Assembly: GCA_900322105.1 (NCBI GenBank)
Contig: ONYV01000004.1
Span: 1-15,055, forward strand
Length of the DNA stretch: 15,055 bases
Direction of reading: 5' to 3'
DNA from: an uncultured Eubacteriales bacterium
GTDB lineage: Bacteria > Bacillota > Clostridia > Oscillospirales > Acutalibacteraceae
In this document: in pieces, positions 7,594 to 14,289 of the stretch
How positions within the stretch are numbered: the stretch's first letter is position 1
Layout of the letters: each line of letters starts with the position of its first letter
The notes under the pieces: generated by a model
Told to the model about the DNA's origin: nothing
Databases searched by the model: none
The model's input: the letters and a program-made list of their open reading frames with translations, nothing else
Position numbers and translations under genes: made by a program

Positions 7594-8079
7594 TCACGTC
7601 AGCTCAAAATCGTCTAACTTAATATATACCGTATCTTTTTTGTTTATCACTTTTTCCTGACCCGATACGGCGATCGTCACCGTATCCTTTTCGTGTGAGA
7701 TCAGCGTACCCTTCATATCCCTTTCGCCCGTTTCATCGGGACGGATCAGCCGCAGCATGACCTTTGCGCCAAGAAAAGCGTCAAAATGCTCGGGGCGGAT
7801 CAGTTCACGCTCGATCCCCGGAGAAGATACCTCCAAAATATAGTTCTGTTCGATCGGATCCAGCGCATCCAGCGGTTCGTCCACCGCTCTGGTGACATTC
7901 TCGCAGTCGTCGATGGTCACGCCGCTGTCCTTGTCGATAAAGATCCGCAGATACCACTGCGCACCCTCTTTCAGAAAGCGGACATCCCACAGCTGCAGTC
8001 CCATTTCCTGCACAATCGGCTCGACAAGCTCCGTCACTGCTTCCACGGTATTGGTTTTGGTTTTCTTTTTCTCTGCCAT
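7594..8079 (-). CDS. rimP: Ribosome maturation factor RimP
   Basis: RimP assists late assembly of the 30S subunit and is the usual first gene of the nusA-infB operon. This 161-residue protein shows the expected layout: a Lys-rich start, VEPIVQEMGLQLWDVRF, LRIFIDKDSGVTIDDCE, the EVSSPGIERELIRPEHF motif characteristic of the N-terminal domain, and a C-terminal SH3-like barrel with KGTLISHEKDTVTI. The start at 8079 has AGGAG about eight bases upstream. A consensus promoter at 8180-8208 and a structured leader precede it. Confidence 0.96.
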   Translation of the reverse strand: MAEKKKTKTNTVEAVTELVEPIVQEMGLQLWDVRFLKEGAQWYLRIFIDKDSGVTIDDCENVTRAVDEPLDALDPIEQNYILEVSSPGIERELIRPEHFDAFLGAKVMLRLIRPDETGERDMKGTLISHEKDTVTIAVSGQEKVINKKDTVYIKLDDFELT

Positions 8080-8126
8080 AGTAACTGCTCCTGTTCCTGA
8101 GAGACAGTTTGTCCCCCATTAACGAT

Positions 8127-8152
8127 AAAAGAGCGGGTCGCCCCACTCTTTT
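8127..8152 (-). promoter_or_regulatory. Leader hairpin with GCGA (GNRA) tetraloop upstream of rimP
   Basis: In the minus-strand transcript AAAAGAGTGGG pairs with CCCGCTCTTTT through 11 bp (one G-U) around a GCGA tetraloop. The G-U pair becomes a C-A mismatch on the other strand, so the stem suits the rimP transcript. It ends in UUUU with AUC after it, so it could act as an attenuator or as a stabilising 5' hairpin. It lies between the promoter and rimP. Confidence 0.55.
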
Positions 8153-8179
8153 GTCAAATAGCATATTCTGTCTTACATA

Positions 8180-8208
8180 ATATTATCACAGCTTTTCCCA
8201 TTTTGCAA
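8180..8208 (-). promoter_or_regulatory. Sigma-A promoter of the rimP-nusA-infB operon
   Basis: Minus-strand TTGCAA (8203-8208) and TAATAT (8180-8185) are separated by exactly 17 bases. It gives a leader of roughly 95 bases before the rimP start, containing the tetraloop hairpin at 8127-8152. Confidence 0.8.
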
Positions 8209-8232
8209 GGTCTTTTGAAAAATATTTCCCTG

Positions 8233-8271
8233 AAAAACCGCTCATCTTCCGCCTGAAAAGCGGATTTTTTT
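8233..8271 (-). terminator. Terminator after the SGNH hydrolase gene (possibly bidirectional)
   Basis: Directly after the hydrolase stop, CCGC and GCGG arms (8238-8241 with 8260-8263), extended by short inner pairing, are followed on the minus strand by GGTTTTT. On the plus strand the shorter stem TCCGC (8248-8252) with GCGGA (8260-8264) runs into seven T residues. It separates the hydrolase unit from the rimP promoter just beyond. Confidence 0.65.
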
Positions 8272-8875
8272 ATGCAAAATACGAAGCAAGCGCCTTGGCA
8301 AGAAGCAAATGCGCAAAAGGGTCAAGATGCACTCCGTCCGATTTTCCTACAGACGTAAGCTGTCCCACATCAAGAAATTCGCAGTGTTCACTTTCTGCAA
8401 GCGCACGATAGTATGCGCTGAGCTCTGACGACACGCTGACCGAGCGGAGATCAAAGTCTTCATCTGTGACAGCAAGCTCCGTCATCGGCGCAGGACACAG
8501 CAGCAGGATATGCATATTGCTGTCATACTGTTTCAGCATAGAGAGCAGCGTTTCCATTCCTTTTGCGATCTCCCCGGCAGAAGCGCCGAAAGCAGTCTTG
8601 CAGTCGTTGGTGCCGAGCATAACGATCGCATTGTCGATATGCTCCTCTCGCGTCAGTATGGCTGCAAGCGCCGTCTTTCCGTTTCGGGTCACAGACTTCG
8701 GATCGTCAAATACGGTCGTTCTGCCGTTTTCCCCTTCTTCGATCACTTTATATCCCTTGTCCCTGAGCATTTCTGACAGCAAAGCCGTCCACCTGGTTTC
8801 TCTGCCATATCTGCCGTGATCTTCGGGACGAAAGCCGTAGGTGTTGGAATCGCCAAAACAAAGTATCGTTTTCAT
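8270..8875 (-). CDS. SGNH/GDSL-family hydrolase (esterase-like)
   Basis: A 201-residue SGNH hydrolase. Block I is FGDSNTYG with nucleophile Ser10, block II contains ENGRTT (Gly51 region), block III is GTND (Asn90) and block V is DGVHLD with Asp180 and His183, completing the catalytic triad and oxyanion hole. There is no signal peptide, so it should act in the cytoplasm. Close relatives are often labelled arylesterase or acyl-CoA thioesterase-like; the natural substrate cannot be read from sequence. The start at 8875 has AAGGGG upstream. It begins 20 bases after the Rrf2 gene stop and no promoter is seen between them, so the two are probably one operon, although a functional link is not obvious. 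Confidence 0.9.
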   Translation of the reverse strand: MKTILCFGDSNTYGFRPEDHGRYGRETRWTALLSEMLRDKGYKVIEEGENGRTTVFDDPKSVTRNGKTALAAILTREEHIDNAIVMLGTNDCKTAFGASAGEIAKGMETLLSMLKQYDSNMHILLLCPAPMTELAVTDEDFDLRSVSVSSELSAYYRALAESEHCEFLDVGQLTSVGKSDGVHLDPFAHLLLAKALASYFA

Positions 8876-8895
8876 TTCTGTTCCCCTTTTCTTTG

Positions 8896-9333
8896 TCAGA
8901 TGTAATAATTCTGCGCAGCGTTGGTGTTGAAATCGTCGATGATGCTTTGCAGCGTGATACCTTCAAGGTAATTGTTGATGACCTTGGAAAGACCGCTCCA
9001 GACAGGAAGAGTGATGCATTCCGATGCTCTGGGGCAGAGGTTTTCTTCGCCCTCAAGACACGCTACCAGCGCTAAATTCCCTTCTGTCAGCCGCAGTATC
9101 TCCGCCACCGTATATTGATCGGCAGGCTTTGACAGCATATAGCCGCCCTGATAGCCGCGGTTTGCCCGAAGCAGTCCCGAACGGCTCAGCAGCGGCACGA
9201 TCTGTTCGAGGTATTTTTTAGAGATCTGCTGCCGCTGCGCAATATCTTTCAGGGAAATAAACCCCTCGTCGCTGTGCATGGCAAGATCGAGCAGCATCCT
9301 CAGAGAGTATCTGCCCTTTGTCGAAATTTTCAT
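8896..9333 (-). CDS. Rrf2/IscR-family transcriptional regulator with putative Fe-S cluster
   Basis: A 145-residue Rrf2 regulator. The winged helix starts with MKISTKGRYSLRMLLDLA and holds the recognition region QISKKYLEQIV plus the wing RGYQGGYML. Three cysteines, Cys92, Cys100 and Cys106 (CLEGEENLCPRASEC), match the [2Fe-2S]-binding cluster of IscR-like members, so it may sense Fe-S status or redox stress. CymR-type members lack these cysteines. No isc or suf genes adjoin it in this window. A perfect palindrome over the promoter -10 (9363-9379) suggests autorepression. The SGNH hydrolase follows in the same transcript. Confidence 0.93.
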   Translation of the reverse strand: MKISTKGRYSLRMLLDLAMHSDEGFISLKDIAQRQQISKKYLEQIVPLLSRSGLLRANRGYQGGYMLSKPADQYTVAEILRLTEGNLALVACLEGEENLCPRASECITLPVWSGLSKVINNYLEGITLQSIIDDFNTNAAQNYYI

Positions 9334-9362
9334 AAAAGTTCACGTCCTTGCGTCTTAGTACT

Positions 9363-9379
9363 TATAATACCCTATTATA
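9363..9379. promoter_or_regulatory. Candidate operator on the rrf2 promoter
   Basis: TATAATA-ccc-TATTATA is a perfect 7-3-7 inverted repeat that overlaps the minus-strand -10 box. It is flanked by two TTAGTA direct repeats (9355-9360 and 9388-9393). Overlap with the promoter core is what an autorepressor site would look like; binding by the adjacent Rrf2 protein is inference, and AT-rich palindromes arise easily around -10 boxes. Confidence 0.45.
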
Positions 9380-9402
9380 CCATATGTTTAGTATGTTTTC
9401 AA
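9374..9402 (-). promoter_or_regulatory. Sigma-A promoter of the rrf2-SGNH hydrolase unit
   Basis: Minus-strand TTGAAA (9397-9402) and a perfect TATAAT (9374-9379) are 17 bases apart. It gives a short leader of about 35 bases before the Rrf2 start. Confidence 0.85.
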
Positions 9403-9489
9403 TCGTGAATGACGCCTGAAATTCACAAATCACCATTTTTTTTTTACAATTTCCTATGCACCCGTCATCTTTCCGAAAATGCAATCGGA

Positions 9490-9510
9490 ATTTGAAAACG
9501 ATTTTCAAAT
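9490..9510. promoter_or_regulatory. Fur/Zur-like palindromic operator upstream of the metal transporter
   Basis: ATTTGAAAA-cga-TTTTCAAAT is a perfect 9-3-9 inverted repeat ending five bases before the -35 box. Its core TGAAAACGATTTTCA has the 7-1-7 form of Fur-superfamily boxes and resembles several described Zur sites. In front of a zinc-type ABC transporter this supports metal-dependent repression, though no regulator of that family is encoded in the window. Confidence 0.6.
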
Positions 9511-9515
9511 ATATA

Positions 9516-9544
9516 TTGACAAAGCGATGAAGGAATGGTAAAAT
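9516..9544 (+). promoter_or_regulatory. Sigma-A promoter of the metal ABC transporter operon
   Basis: A perfect TTGACA (9516-9521) is followed after 17 bases by TAAAAT (9539-9544). The start codon of the binding protein is about 60 bases further on. Confidence 0.88.
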
Positions 9545-9607
9545 TAAAAACATATTTCAAATCTGGCTGTCAGACAATGCGATCTGTTCAGCCGCTTCGG
9601 AGGAAAT

Positions 9608-10600
9608 ATGGAAATAAAAATCAAAAAAACCCGTTTCATCAAAGCTGCCGCTGTTTGTCTGATGTCGGCAGTCCTGCTGCTTCTGAGCATGAGCGGCTGT
9701 GTTAAGGATACCAAAAAAGAAGGCACGCTCCGGATCGTCACAACGATCTTTCCTTCCTACGACTGGACAACCCGAATTTTAGGCAGCAACCCTGCAAACG
9801 CAGATGTCAGGATGCTCATCGACAACGGCGTTGATCTTCACAGCTACCAGCCCTCGGTAGATGACATCCTGCTGATCTCCAACTGCGATATGTTCATCTA
9901 TGTCGGCGGTGAATCGGATGCGTGGGTCAAGGACGCTTTAGCGCAGTCTGCCAACAAAAACATGGTCGTTGTCAATTTAATGGAGCTGCTCGGAGAGGAT
10001 ATTCGGGAGGAAGAGATCGTTTCGGGAATGCAGCAGGAAGAAGAGGACGATCAGGAGGACGAGAAAGAATATGACGAACACGTTTGGCTGTCGCTGAAAA
10101 ATGCCGATATCTTTTGCAGAGCGATCTGTGACAAGCTCTGTACGCTCGACAGCAAAAACGCCGGCACTTACCGCAAAAATACCCAGAGCTACTGCCAGCA
10201 GTTAGCGTCTTTGAACAATGAATATCAGAAAGCCGTTGATGCATCCCAAAACAAGACCCTGCTCTTTGGCGACCGCTTTCCGTTTTTGTATCTGACAAAG
10301 GATTATGACCTGAAATACTTTGCCGCCTTTGCAGGATGCTCCGCCGAAACGGAAGCAAGCTTTGATACCATCATCTTCCTTTCCGGCAAAACAGACGAAC
10401 TGAAACTCAAAGCGATCCTGAAAACAGAAGGTTCTGACGGCTCTGTTGCAAAGACCATCCGTGACAATACAAAAACAAAGGATCAGAAGATCCTGACGCT
10501 GCATTCCATGCAGTCTGTCACATCTGAAAACATCCGTCAGGGTACGTCTTACCTGTCCGTTATGCAGGATAACCTGAAGACCCTGAAGGAAGCATTATGA
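9608..10600 (+). CDS. Metal (zinc/manganese) ABC transporter substrate-binding lipoprotein, ZnuA/AdcA family
   Basis: The 330-residue protein has a signal peptide ending in a lipobox (MSGC, Cys31), so it is anchored outside the membrane to capture metal for the ATPase and permease encoded next. Family features are TTIFPSYDW (about 45-53), the ligand region GVDLHSYQPS with His78, the second ligand DEHVWLS with His158, and FAGCSAETEASF in the second lobe. Between about 134 and 157 lies a Glu/Asp-rich loop (QQEEEDDQEDEKEYDEH) where many zinc-binding proteins have a His-rich loop. The third His-x-x-F ligand of typical members is replaced by Asp222 (GDRFPFLYL). GGAGG is four bases before the ATG. 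Zinc is favoured from the operator; manganese is possible. Confidence 0.9.
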   Translation: MEIKIKKTRFIKAAAVCLMSAVLLLLSMSGCVKDTKKEGTLRIVTTIFPSYDWTTRILGSNPANADVRMLIDNGVDLHSYQPSVDDILLISNCDMFIYVGGESDAWVKDALAQSANKNMVVVNLMELLGEDIREEEIVSGMQQEEEDDQEDEKEYDEHVWLSLKNADIFCRAICDKLCTLDSKNAGTYRKNTQSYCQQLASLNNEYQKAVDASQNKTLLFGDRFPFLYLTKDYDLKYFAAFAGCSAETEASFDTIIFLSGKTDELKLKAILKTEGSDGSVAKTIRDNTKTKDQKILTLHSMQSVTSENIRQGTSYLSVMQDNLKTLKEAL

Positions 10601-10623
10601 CCTTTCCGTAATGAGGTGCAGTC

Positions 10624-11337
10624 ATGTCAATGATAGAAGTAAAAGATCTGGCGCTCGGCTATGAAAACAGCGCCATTCTGAAAGGGCTGAATTTCACCGT
10701 CAATAAAGGCGATTATCTCTGTATCGTCGGTGAAAACGGTTCGGGAAAGTCCACTCTGATGAAAACCCTCCTGGGGCTGCAAAAGCCGCTTTCGGGTGAG
10801 ATCCTCTTCGGGGACGGACTCAAAAAAAACGAGATCGGTTACCTTCCGCAGCAAACAGTCGTGCAAAGAGATTTTCCCGCCTCCGTGCGGGAGATCGTTC
10901 TTTCAGGCTGTCAGTCACGCTGCGGATTTCGTCCGTTTTATAATAAGGCGGAAAAGCAGCTTGCCGAACAGAACATGGAAAGAATGGGCATCAAGTCCTT
11001 TGAAAAACGCTGCTATCGTGAGCTGTCGGGCGGTCAGCAGCAGCGTGTGCTGTTAGCAAGAGCGCTGTGCGCCACTCAGAAGATACTGCTGCTTGACGAA
11101 CCTGTTTCGGGGCTTGACCCGATGGTCACAGCAGAAATGTATGATCTGATCGAAAGCCTGAACAAGGAAGGCATCACCACCATCATGATCTCTCACGATA
11201 TCACCGCCGCCATCCACTATGCTTCTCACATCCTTCATATCGGCAAAAAAACCTTTTTCGGCACAAAAGACGATTATATCAAAAGCGATATCGGAAAGCT
11301 CTTTATCCTGCAGGAAGGCGGTGAGACAAATGTTTGA
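10624..11337 (+). CDS. Metal ABC transporter ATP-binding protein (ZnuC-like)
   Basis: The 237-residue ATPase powers uptake by the adjoining permease. Complete motifs are present: Walker A GENGSGKST (36-44), Q-loop at LPQQ (74-77), signature LSGGQQQR (134-141), Walker B ILLLDEP (Asp158, Glu159), D-loop SGLD and H-loop His191. The segment around CGFRPFYNKAEK is typical for zinc/manganese transporter ATPases. It starts 23 bases after the binding protein stop behind GAGGTG and overlaps the permease start by eight bases, so the three genes form one operon. Confidence 0.95.
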   Translation: MSMIEVKDLALGYENSAILKGLNFTVNKGDYLCIVGENGSGKSTLMKTLLGLQKPLSGEILFGDGLKKNEIGYLPQQTVVQRDFPASVREIVLSGCQSRCGFRPFYNKAEKQLAEQNMERMGIKSFEKRCYRELSGGQQQRVLLARALCATQKILLLDEPVSGLDPMVTAEMYDLIESLNKEGITTIMISHDITAAIHYASHILHIGKKTFFGTKDDYIKSDIGKLFILQEGGETNV

Positions 11338-12163
11338 AACGCTGATGAACTATCTGCAGTATCCCTTTGTCCGCTACGCTCTGATCGTCGGCATCCTGAT
11401 CGCTGTCTGTTCCTCTCTTTTGGGCGTGACTTTGGTACTGAAACGGTTCTCCTTTATCGGAGACGGTCTTTCACACGTTGCTTTCGGCGCTATGGCGATC
11501 GCTGCTGTGCTGAACCTGACGAATCAGAACATCATCGTCATGCCCGTCACCATTGTCAGCGCCGTTTTGCTGCTGCGCGCAGGGCAAAACGCCAAGATCA
11601 AGGGCGACGCTGCCATCGCCATGATCTCCGTCGGTGCTCTGGCGTTCGGTTACCTGCTGATGAACATCTTCTCTACCTCTTCTAATCTTTCGGGGGATGT
11701 GTGCAGCACGCTGTTTGGCTCAACGACTTTTCTCACGCTCTCCCTGAGCAATGTTGTTACCTGCTCTGTCATTTCCGCCATCGTGGTCATTGTCTTTTTG
11801 CTGTTCTACAACAAGATCTTCGCCGTCACCTTTGATGAAGGCTTCGCCACCGCCGCAGGGACCGGCGCCAAACGCTATAACCTGCTCATCGCTGTCATGA
11901 TCGCTGTGGTGATCGTCATGGCAATGAACCTTGTCGGCTCTCTGATGATCTCCGCTCTCGTGATCTTCCCTGCGATATCCTCCATGCGCATCTTCAAGAG
12001 CTTCAAGTCCGTCACAATTTTTTCGGTGATCCTGTCGGTGATCTGCGCTGTCACAGGAATGCTGATCTCTATCCTGGCAGGAACCCCCGTCGGCTCGACC
12101 ATCGTTGCCGCAAACGTCGGCGCTTTCTTCCTTTGCAGTCTGATCGGACTGTTCCATAAATAA
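11330..12163 (+). CDS. Metal ABC transporter permease (ZnuB-like)
   Basis: A 277-residue very hydrophobic protein of the ABC-3 permease family with about eight membrane segments. Recognisable are LLGVTLVLKRFSFIGDGLSHVAFG, of which the DGLSHVAFG part is a family hallmark, and the cytoplasmic coupling region KIFAVTFDEGFA, as well as NLVGSLMISALVIFPA. The start is set at 11330 because its ATG overlaps the ATPase stop and is preceded by GGCGGTGAG; longer in-frame extensions run into the ATPase coding sequence. A terminator follows directly. Confidence 0.94.
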   Translation: MFETLMNYLQYPFVRYALIVGILIAVCSSLLGVTLVLKRFSFIGDGLSHVAFGAMAIAAVLNLTNQNIIVMPVTIVSAVLLLRAGQNAKIKGDAAIAMISVGALAFGYLLMNIFSTSSNLSGDVCSTLFGSTTFLTLSLSNVVTCSVISAIVVIVFLLFYNKIFAVTFDEGFATAAGTGAKRYNLLIAVMIAVVIVMAMNLVGSLMISALVIFPAISSMRIFKSFKSVTIFSVILSVICAVTGMLISILAGTPVGSTIVAANVGAFFLCSLIGLFHK

Positions 12164-12171
12164 CCGACATC

Positions 12172-12212
12172 GCCGTATCGCTGTTTTTCAACAACGGTAC
12201 GGCTTATTTTTA
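12172..12212 (+). terminator. Terminator of the metal transporter operon
   Basis: GCCGTA (12172-12177) pairs with TACGGC (12198-12203); inside, CG/CG and TGTT/AACA pairing continues the stem to a TTTC loop with two mismatches. TTATTTTT follows. It begins eight bases after the permease stop codon. Confidence 0.82.
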
Positions 12213-12263
12213 CAAAAAAATGCTTTTGTGATAAAAAACAGGGTAGCATTTTCCTTTCATATA

Positions 12264-12272
12264 TGTTATGAT
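12264..12272 (+). promoter_or_regulatory. Possible extended -10 promoter for the Ig-like lipoprotein
   Basis: TGTTATGAT is a good extended -10 (TGn-TATGAT). No convincing -35 is seen at 17 bases upstream. The resulting leader of about 120 bases contains an ACAAAG/CTTTGT hairpin near 12300-12318. The unit needs its own promoter because a terminator lies just upstream. Confidence 0.4.
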
Positions 12273-12401
12273 AATAGTAAGAAACTTTTGTCGGAAACAA
12301 ACAAAGCCCTGCTTTGTCCGCTATCTTTGTATAAACAGAAAACGCTCACGCTGTTATGATATTCTGCGCTTGCCGACCGATCTGAAAAGGAGATGTTATT
12401 T

Positions 12402-13520
12402 ATGAAGAAAAGAATCCGAACGCTTGCTTTTGCAGCGCTTCTGTCACTCACATTTACTCTGAGCGCAGGCTGCGCCGCAAAAAATGACACCGACACTCCC
12501 GTTGAAGTGAGCGACACCAAAAATTCCACGCTGCAGGATGATAGGCAGGAGTCCAAAGCAGAATCCTCCGACCATATCAAGATCGCTGTCCCCGAAGATC
12601 CGTCCTCTGCGCCTGAAACAGACGAATTCTCAGACCAAAACATCACAAACGTTTCCTCGCCTGAACAGCCCGAAACAAAAACGCCTGCTCCTGCCGATAC
12701 CGGCGCGCTGCTCGATAATGAAAGCAGCATCACTTCCGCTGCTGAACAAACCTCTTCACAGGAAAGCGCTGCTCCGACAGATAATACCGCATCCGCCAAC
12801 AGCGCAGCTCCCGAAGCGTCAAAGATCCCGATCGATCCCGATTCCGTTACGCTCTCCTCTCACACGCTCGGGATGAATGTCGGCGATACCGTCAAGCTCA
12901 CCGCAGCCCTTTCTCCTGCCAACACCACCTCCACAAGGATCCGCTGGTACTGGTCAAATTCCGGCATCATCGTCATCAACGACAAAGCCGAAGTAACGGC
13001 AGTCGGTCCGGGTACTGCTACCATCACCGTTGAAACTGTCAACGGCAAGCGTGATGAGTGTACGGTCACCGTATACGGCGAAGGAACGATCAGCCCGATC
13101 GCATCCCCCCATCAAACAACGACCCTGAACCCTGCCTATCTGCCCTATTATCCCGATTATAACTGGGATGCTGTGATCGCCGACCTGAAAAAGATCGGAG
13201 AAGAACAGTACGGTCTTGTCTGGGAAGACGGACTGTGGGTACGAAACAACGCCTCTGAATTAGGCGGTCCCACAGGCGCCTGCACCATCGAATATCCCGC
13301 TCATTCCGCAAAAGCCTGCTATGCCGATTATGACGGCAAGCCCGTATTCGACTCTGCAAAATTCCGTGAAGACTGCGTGCGTATGTTCAAGGATCTCGAA
13401 AAAGATTTTTCAAAGAGCAGCTGGTCACTCAGCGGCCGCCCCTTCAAGATCATGGTAGAAGATGCAGGACTGGACAACCGCGGCGTACAGGACTACTGCG
13501 TCTATCTGCTGTATAACTGA
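12402..13520 (+). CDS. Ig-like (BIG2) domain surface lipoprotein with unrecognised C-terminal domain
   Basis: A 372-residue lipoprotein: MKKRIR, a hydrophobic stretch and lipobox LSAGC (Cys24). Residues 25-145 are a low-complexity Ser/Thr/Pro/Glu/Ala-rich stalk. A bacterial Ig-like group 2 domain follows (about 147-230) with VTLSSHTLGMNVGDTVKLTA, TTSTRIRWYWS, AEVTAVGPGTATITV and a closing CTVTVYG. The last 130 residues, with PYYPDYNWDAVIADLKKIGEEQYGLVW split over two segments, GPTGACTIEYPAHS and GVQDYCVYLLY, form a separate domain that I do not recognise. It probably sits on the cell surface. The start at 12402 has AAGGAG nine bases before it; an ATG at 12393 is too close to that site. A terminator lies at 13555. 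Confidence 0.88.
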   Translation: MKKRIRTLAFAALLSLTFTLSAGCAAKNDTDTPVEVSDTKNSTLQDDRQESKAESSDHIKIAVPEDPSSAPETDEFSDQNITNVSSPEQPETKTPAPADTGALLDNESSITSAAEQTSSQESAAPTDNTASANSAAPEASKIPIDPDSVTLSSHTLGMNVGDTVKLTAALSPANTTSTRIRWYWSNSGIIVINDKAEVTAVGPGTATITVETVNGKRDECTVTVYGEGTISPIASPHQTTTLNPAYLPYYPDYNWDAVIADLKKIGEEQYGLVWEDGLWVRNNASELGGPTGACTIEYPAHSAKACYADYDGKPVFDSAKFREDCVRMFKDLEKDFSKSSWSLSGRPFKIMVEDAGLDNRGVQDYCVYLLYN

Positions 13521-13554
13521 TCGTTTTCTCACACAGACCCGATACATAACAATT

Positions 13555-13591
13555 TGCCCCGAAACCTGAATGGTGTTTCGGGGCATTTTTT
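13555..13591 (+). terminator. Terminator of the Ig-like lipoprotein gene
   Basis: A perfect 11-bp stem, TGCCCCGAAAC (13555-13565) with 13575-13585, is followed by TTTTTT. It also separates this gene from the convergent membrane-protein gene. Confidence 0.92.
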
Positions 13592-13611
13592 ATAGACCTT
13601 ATGTTGCTGCG

Positions 13612-14238
13612 CTATGTCAGCTTCACTCGGATGGTATCGGTTTTGCCGCTGTCTGTAAACGTGTGAAAGGTAATGTCGGCATAAGCGTCGCTCCACTGTA
13701 TGGTATAGTCGCCATTGTTTCTGCCGCCGTCATCCGTTTGAAAACTGCCGATCACATGAGCCTCACCGTTTTTCTTCACCTGATAGACCGTTCCAAAGCC
13801 GCCGAGCAGAAAAGATTTTTCCTCGATCACAATGCTGTGCTGACCGTTTGAAAACGGATAGTATTCGGGATGATAGGATTTATCGTCCGTTTGTCCCCCT
13901 GCCACAGCGCTTGCGACCGGAATCAGCACCAGACATACGATGGTCGTAAGCCACATCAGCGCCGCTTTTCCCGCTGTTTTTTGTTTATGGCGCAGCCAGA
14001 CTGCGATACATCCGATCGAACCTGCAAAGCACAGCAGCACCACTAAAAGGATCGTCAGCCCTGCGATCACCTGAAAAAACTCGTGATCGGAATGTTTTTG
14101 TATCACGCCGTTTCTGAAAGTATAGGTCAGCGTTTCGGGCGTCGATTTCAGCACATATGCAAATATCAGCAGCAGCGCAGAAAGTCCCAATGCGATCAAC
14201 GGCTCTATCTTGATAAACTTCGGTAAGATCTTCGACAT
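13612..14238 (-). CDS. Membrane protein of unknown function, three transmembrane helices plus extracytoplasmic domain
   Basis: A 208-residue protein that I do not recognise. Hydrophobic segments are at about 12-30 (LIALGLSALLLIFAYVL), 58-82 (VIAGLTILLVVLLCFAG) and 92-113 (LMWLTTIVCLVLIPVASAV). A polar C-terminal domain of about 95 residues follows, with short strand-like stretches such as HSIVIEEKSFLLGG, TVYQVKKNGEAHVIG and YADITFHTF, probably a small beta-rich domain. A 25-residue loop between helices 1 and 2 carries TYTFRNGVIQ. The start at 14238 has GGAG seven bases upstream. It appears to stand alone: no neighbour on its strand, a convergent gene on the other side, and no clear promoter in the leader. 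Confidence 0.78.
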   Translation of the reverse strand: MSKILPKFIKIEPLIALGLSALLLIFAYVLKSTPETLTYTFRNGVIQKHSDHEFFQVIAGLTILLVVLLCFAGSIGCIAVWLRHKQKTAGKAALMWLTTIVCLVLIPVASAVAGGQTDDKSYHPEYYPFSNGQHSIVIEEKSFLLGGFGTVYQVKKNGEAHVIGSFQTDDGGRNNGDYTIQWSDAYADITFHTFTDSGKTDTIRVKLT

Positions 14239-14289
14239 CCGTCATCTCCGCCTTTCACTTTATTCCTTGACACTTACACATCTTACTAT

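Noticed and set aside
5884..7617. Very long plus-strand reading frame opposite nusA, ylxR and the rimP end
   Set aside because: It is antisense to nusA and ylxR, which have clear families and ribosome binding sites; its Phe/Leu/Cys/Arg-rich translation is typical of a reverse-frame shadow.
11720..12157. Minus-strand frame rich in His/Asp/Glu opposite the permease
   Set aside because: Mirror image of hydrophobic membrane codons, a common artefact.
12217..12252. AAAATGCT/AGCATTTT stem with a T-run on the minus strand
   Set aside because: It looks like a minus-strand terminator, but no minus-strand gene ends there; it may only be an A/T-rich chance pairing next to the transporter terminator.
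12266..12799. Minus-strand frame of 177 residues opposite the Ig-like lipoprotein
   Set aside because: Ser/Val/Ala-rich shadow of the low-complexity stalk of the real gene; no initiation signals.
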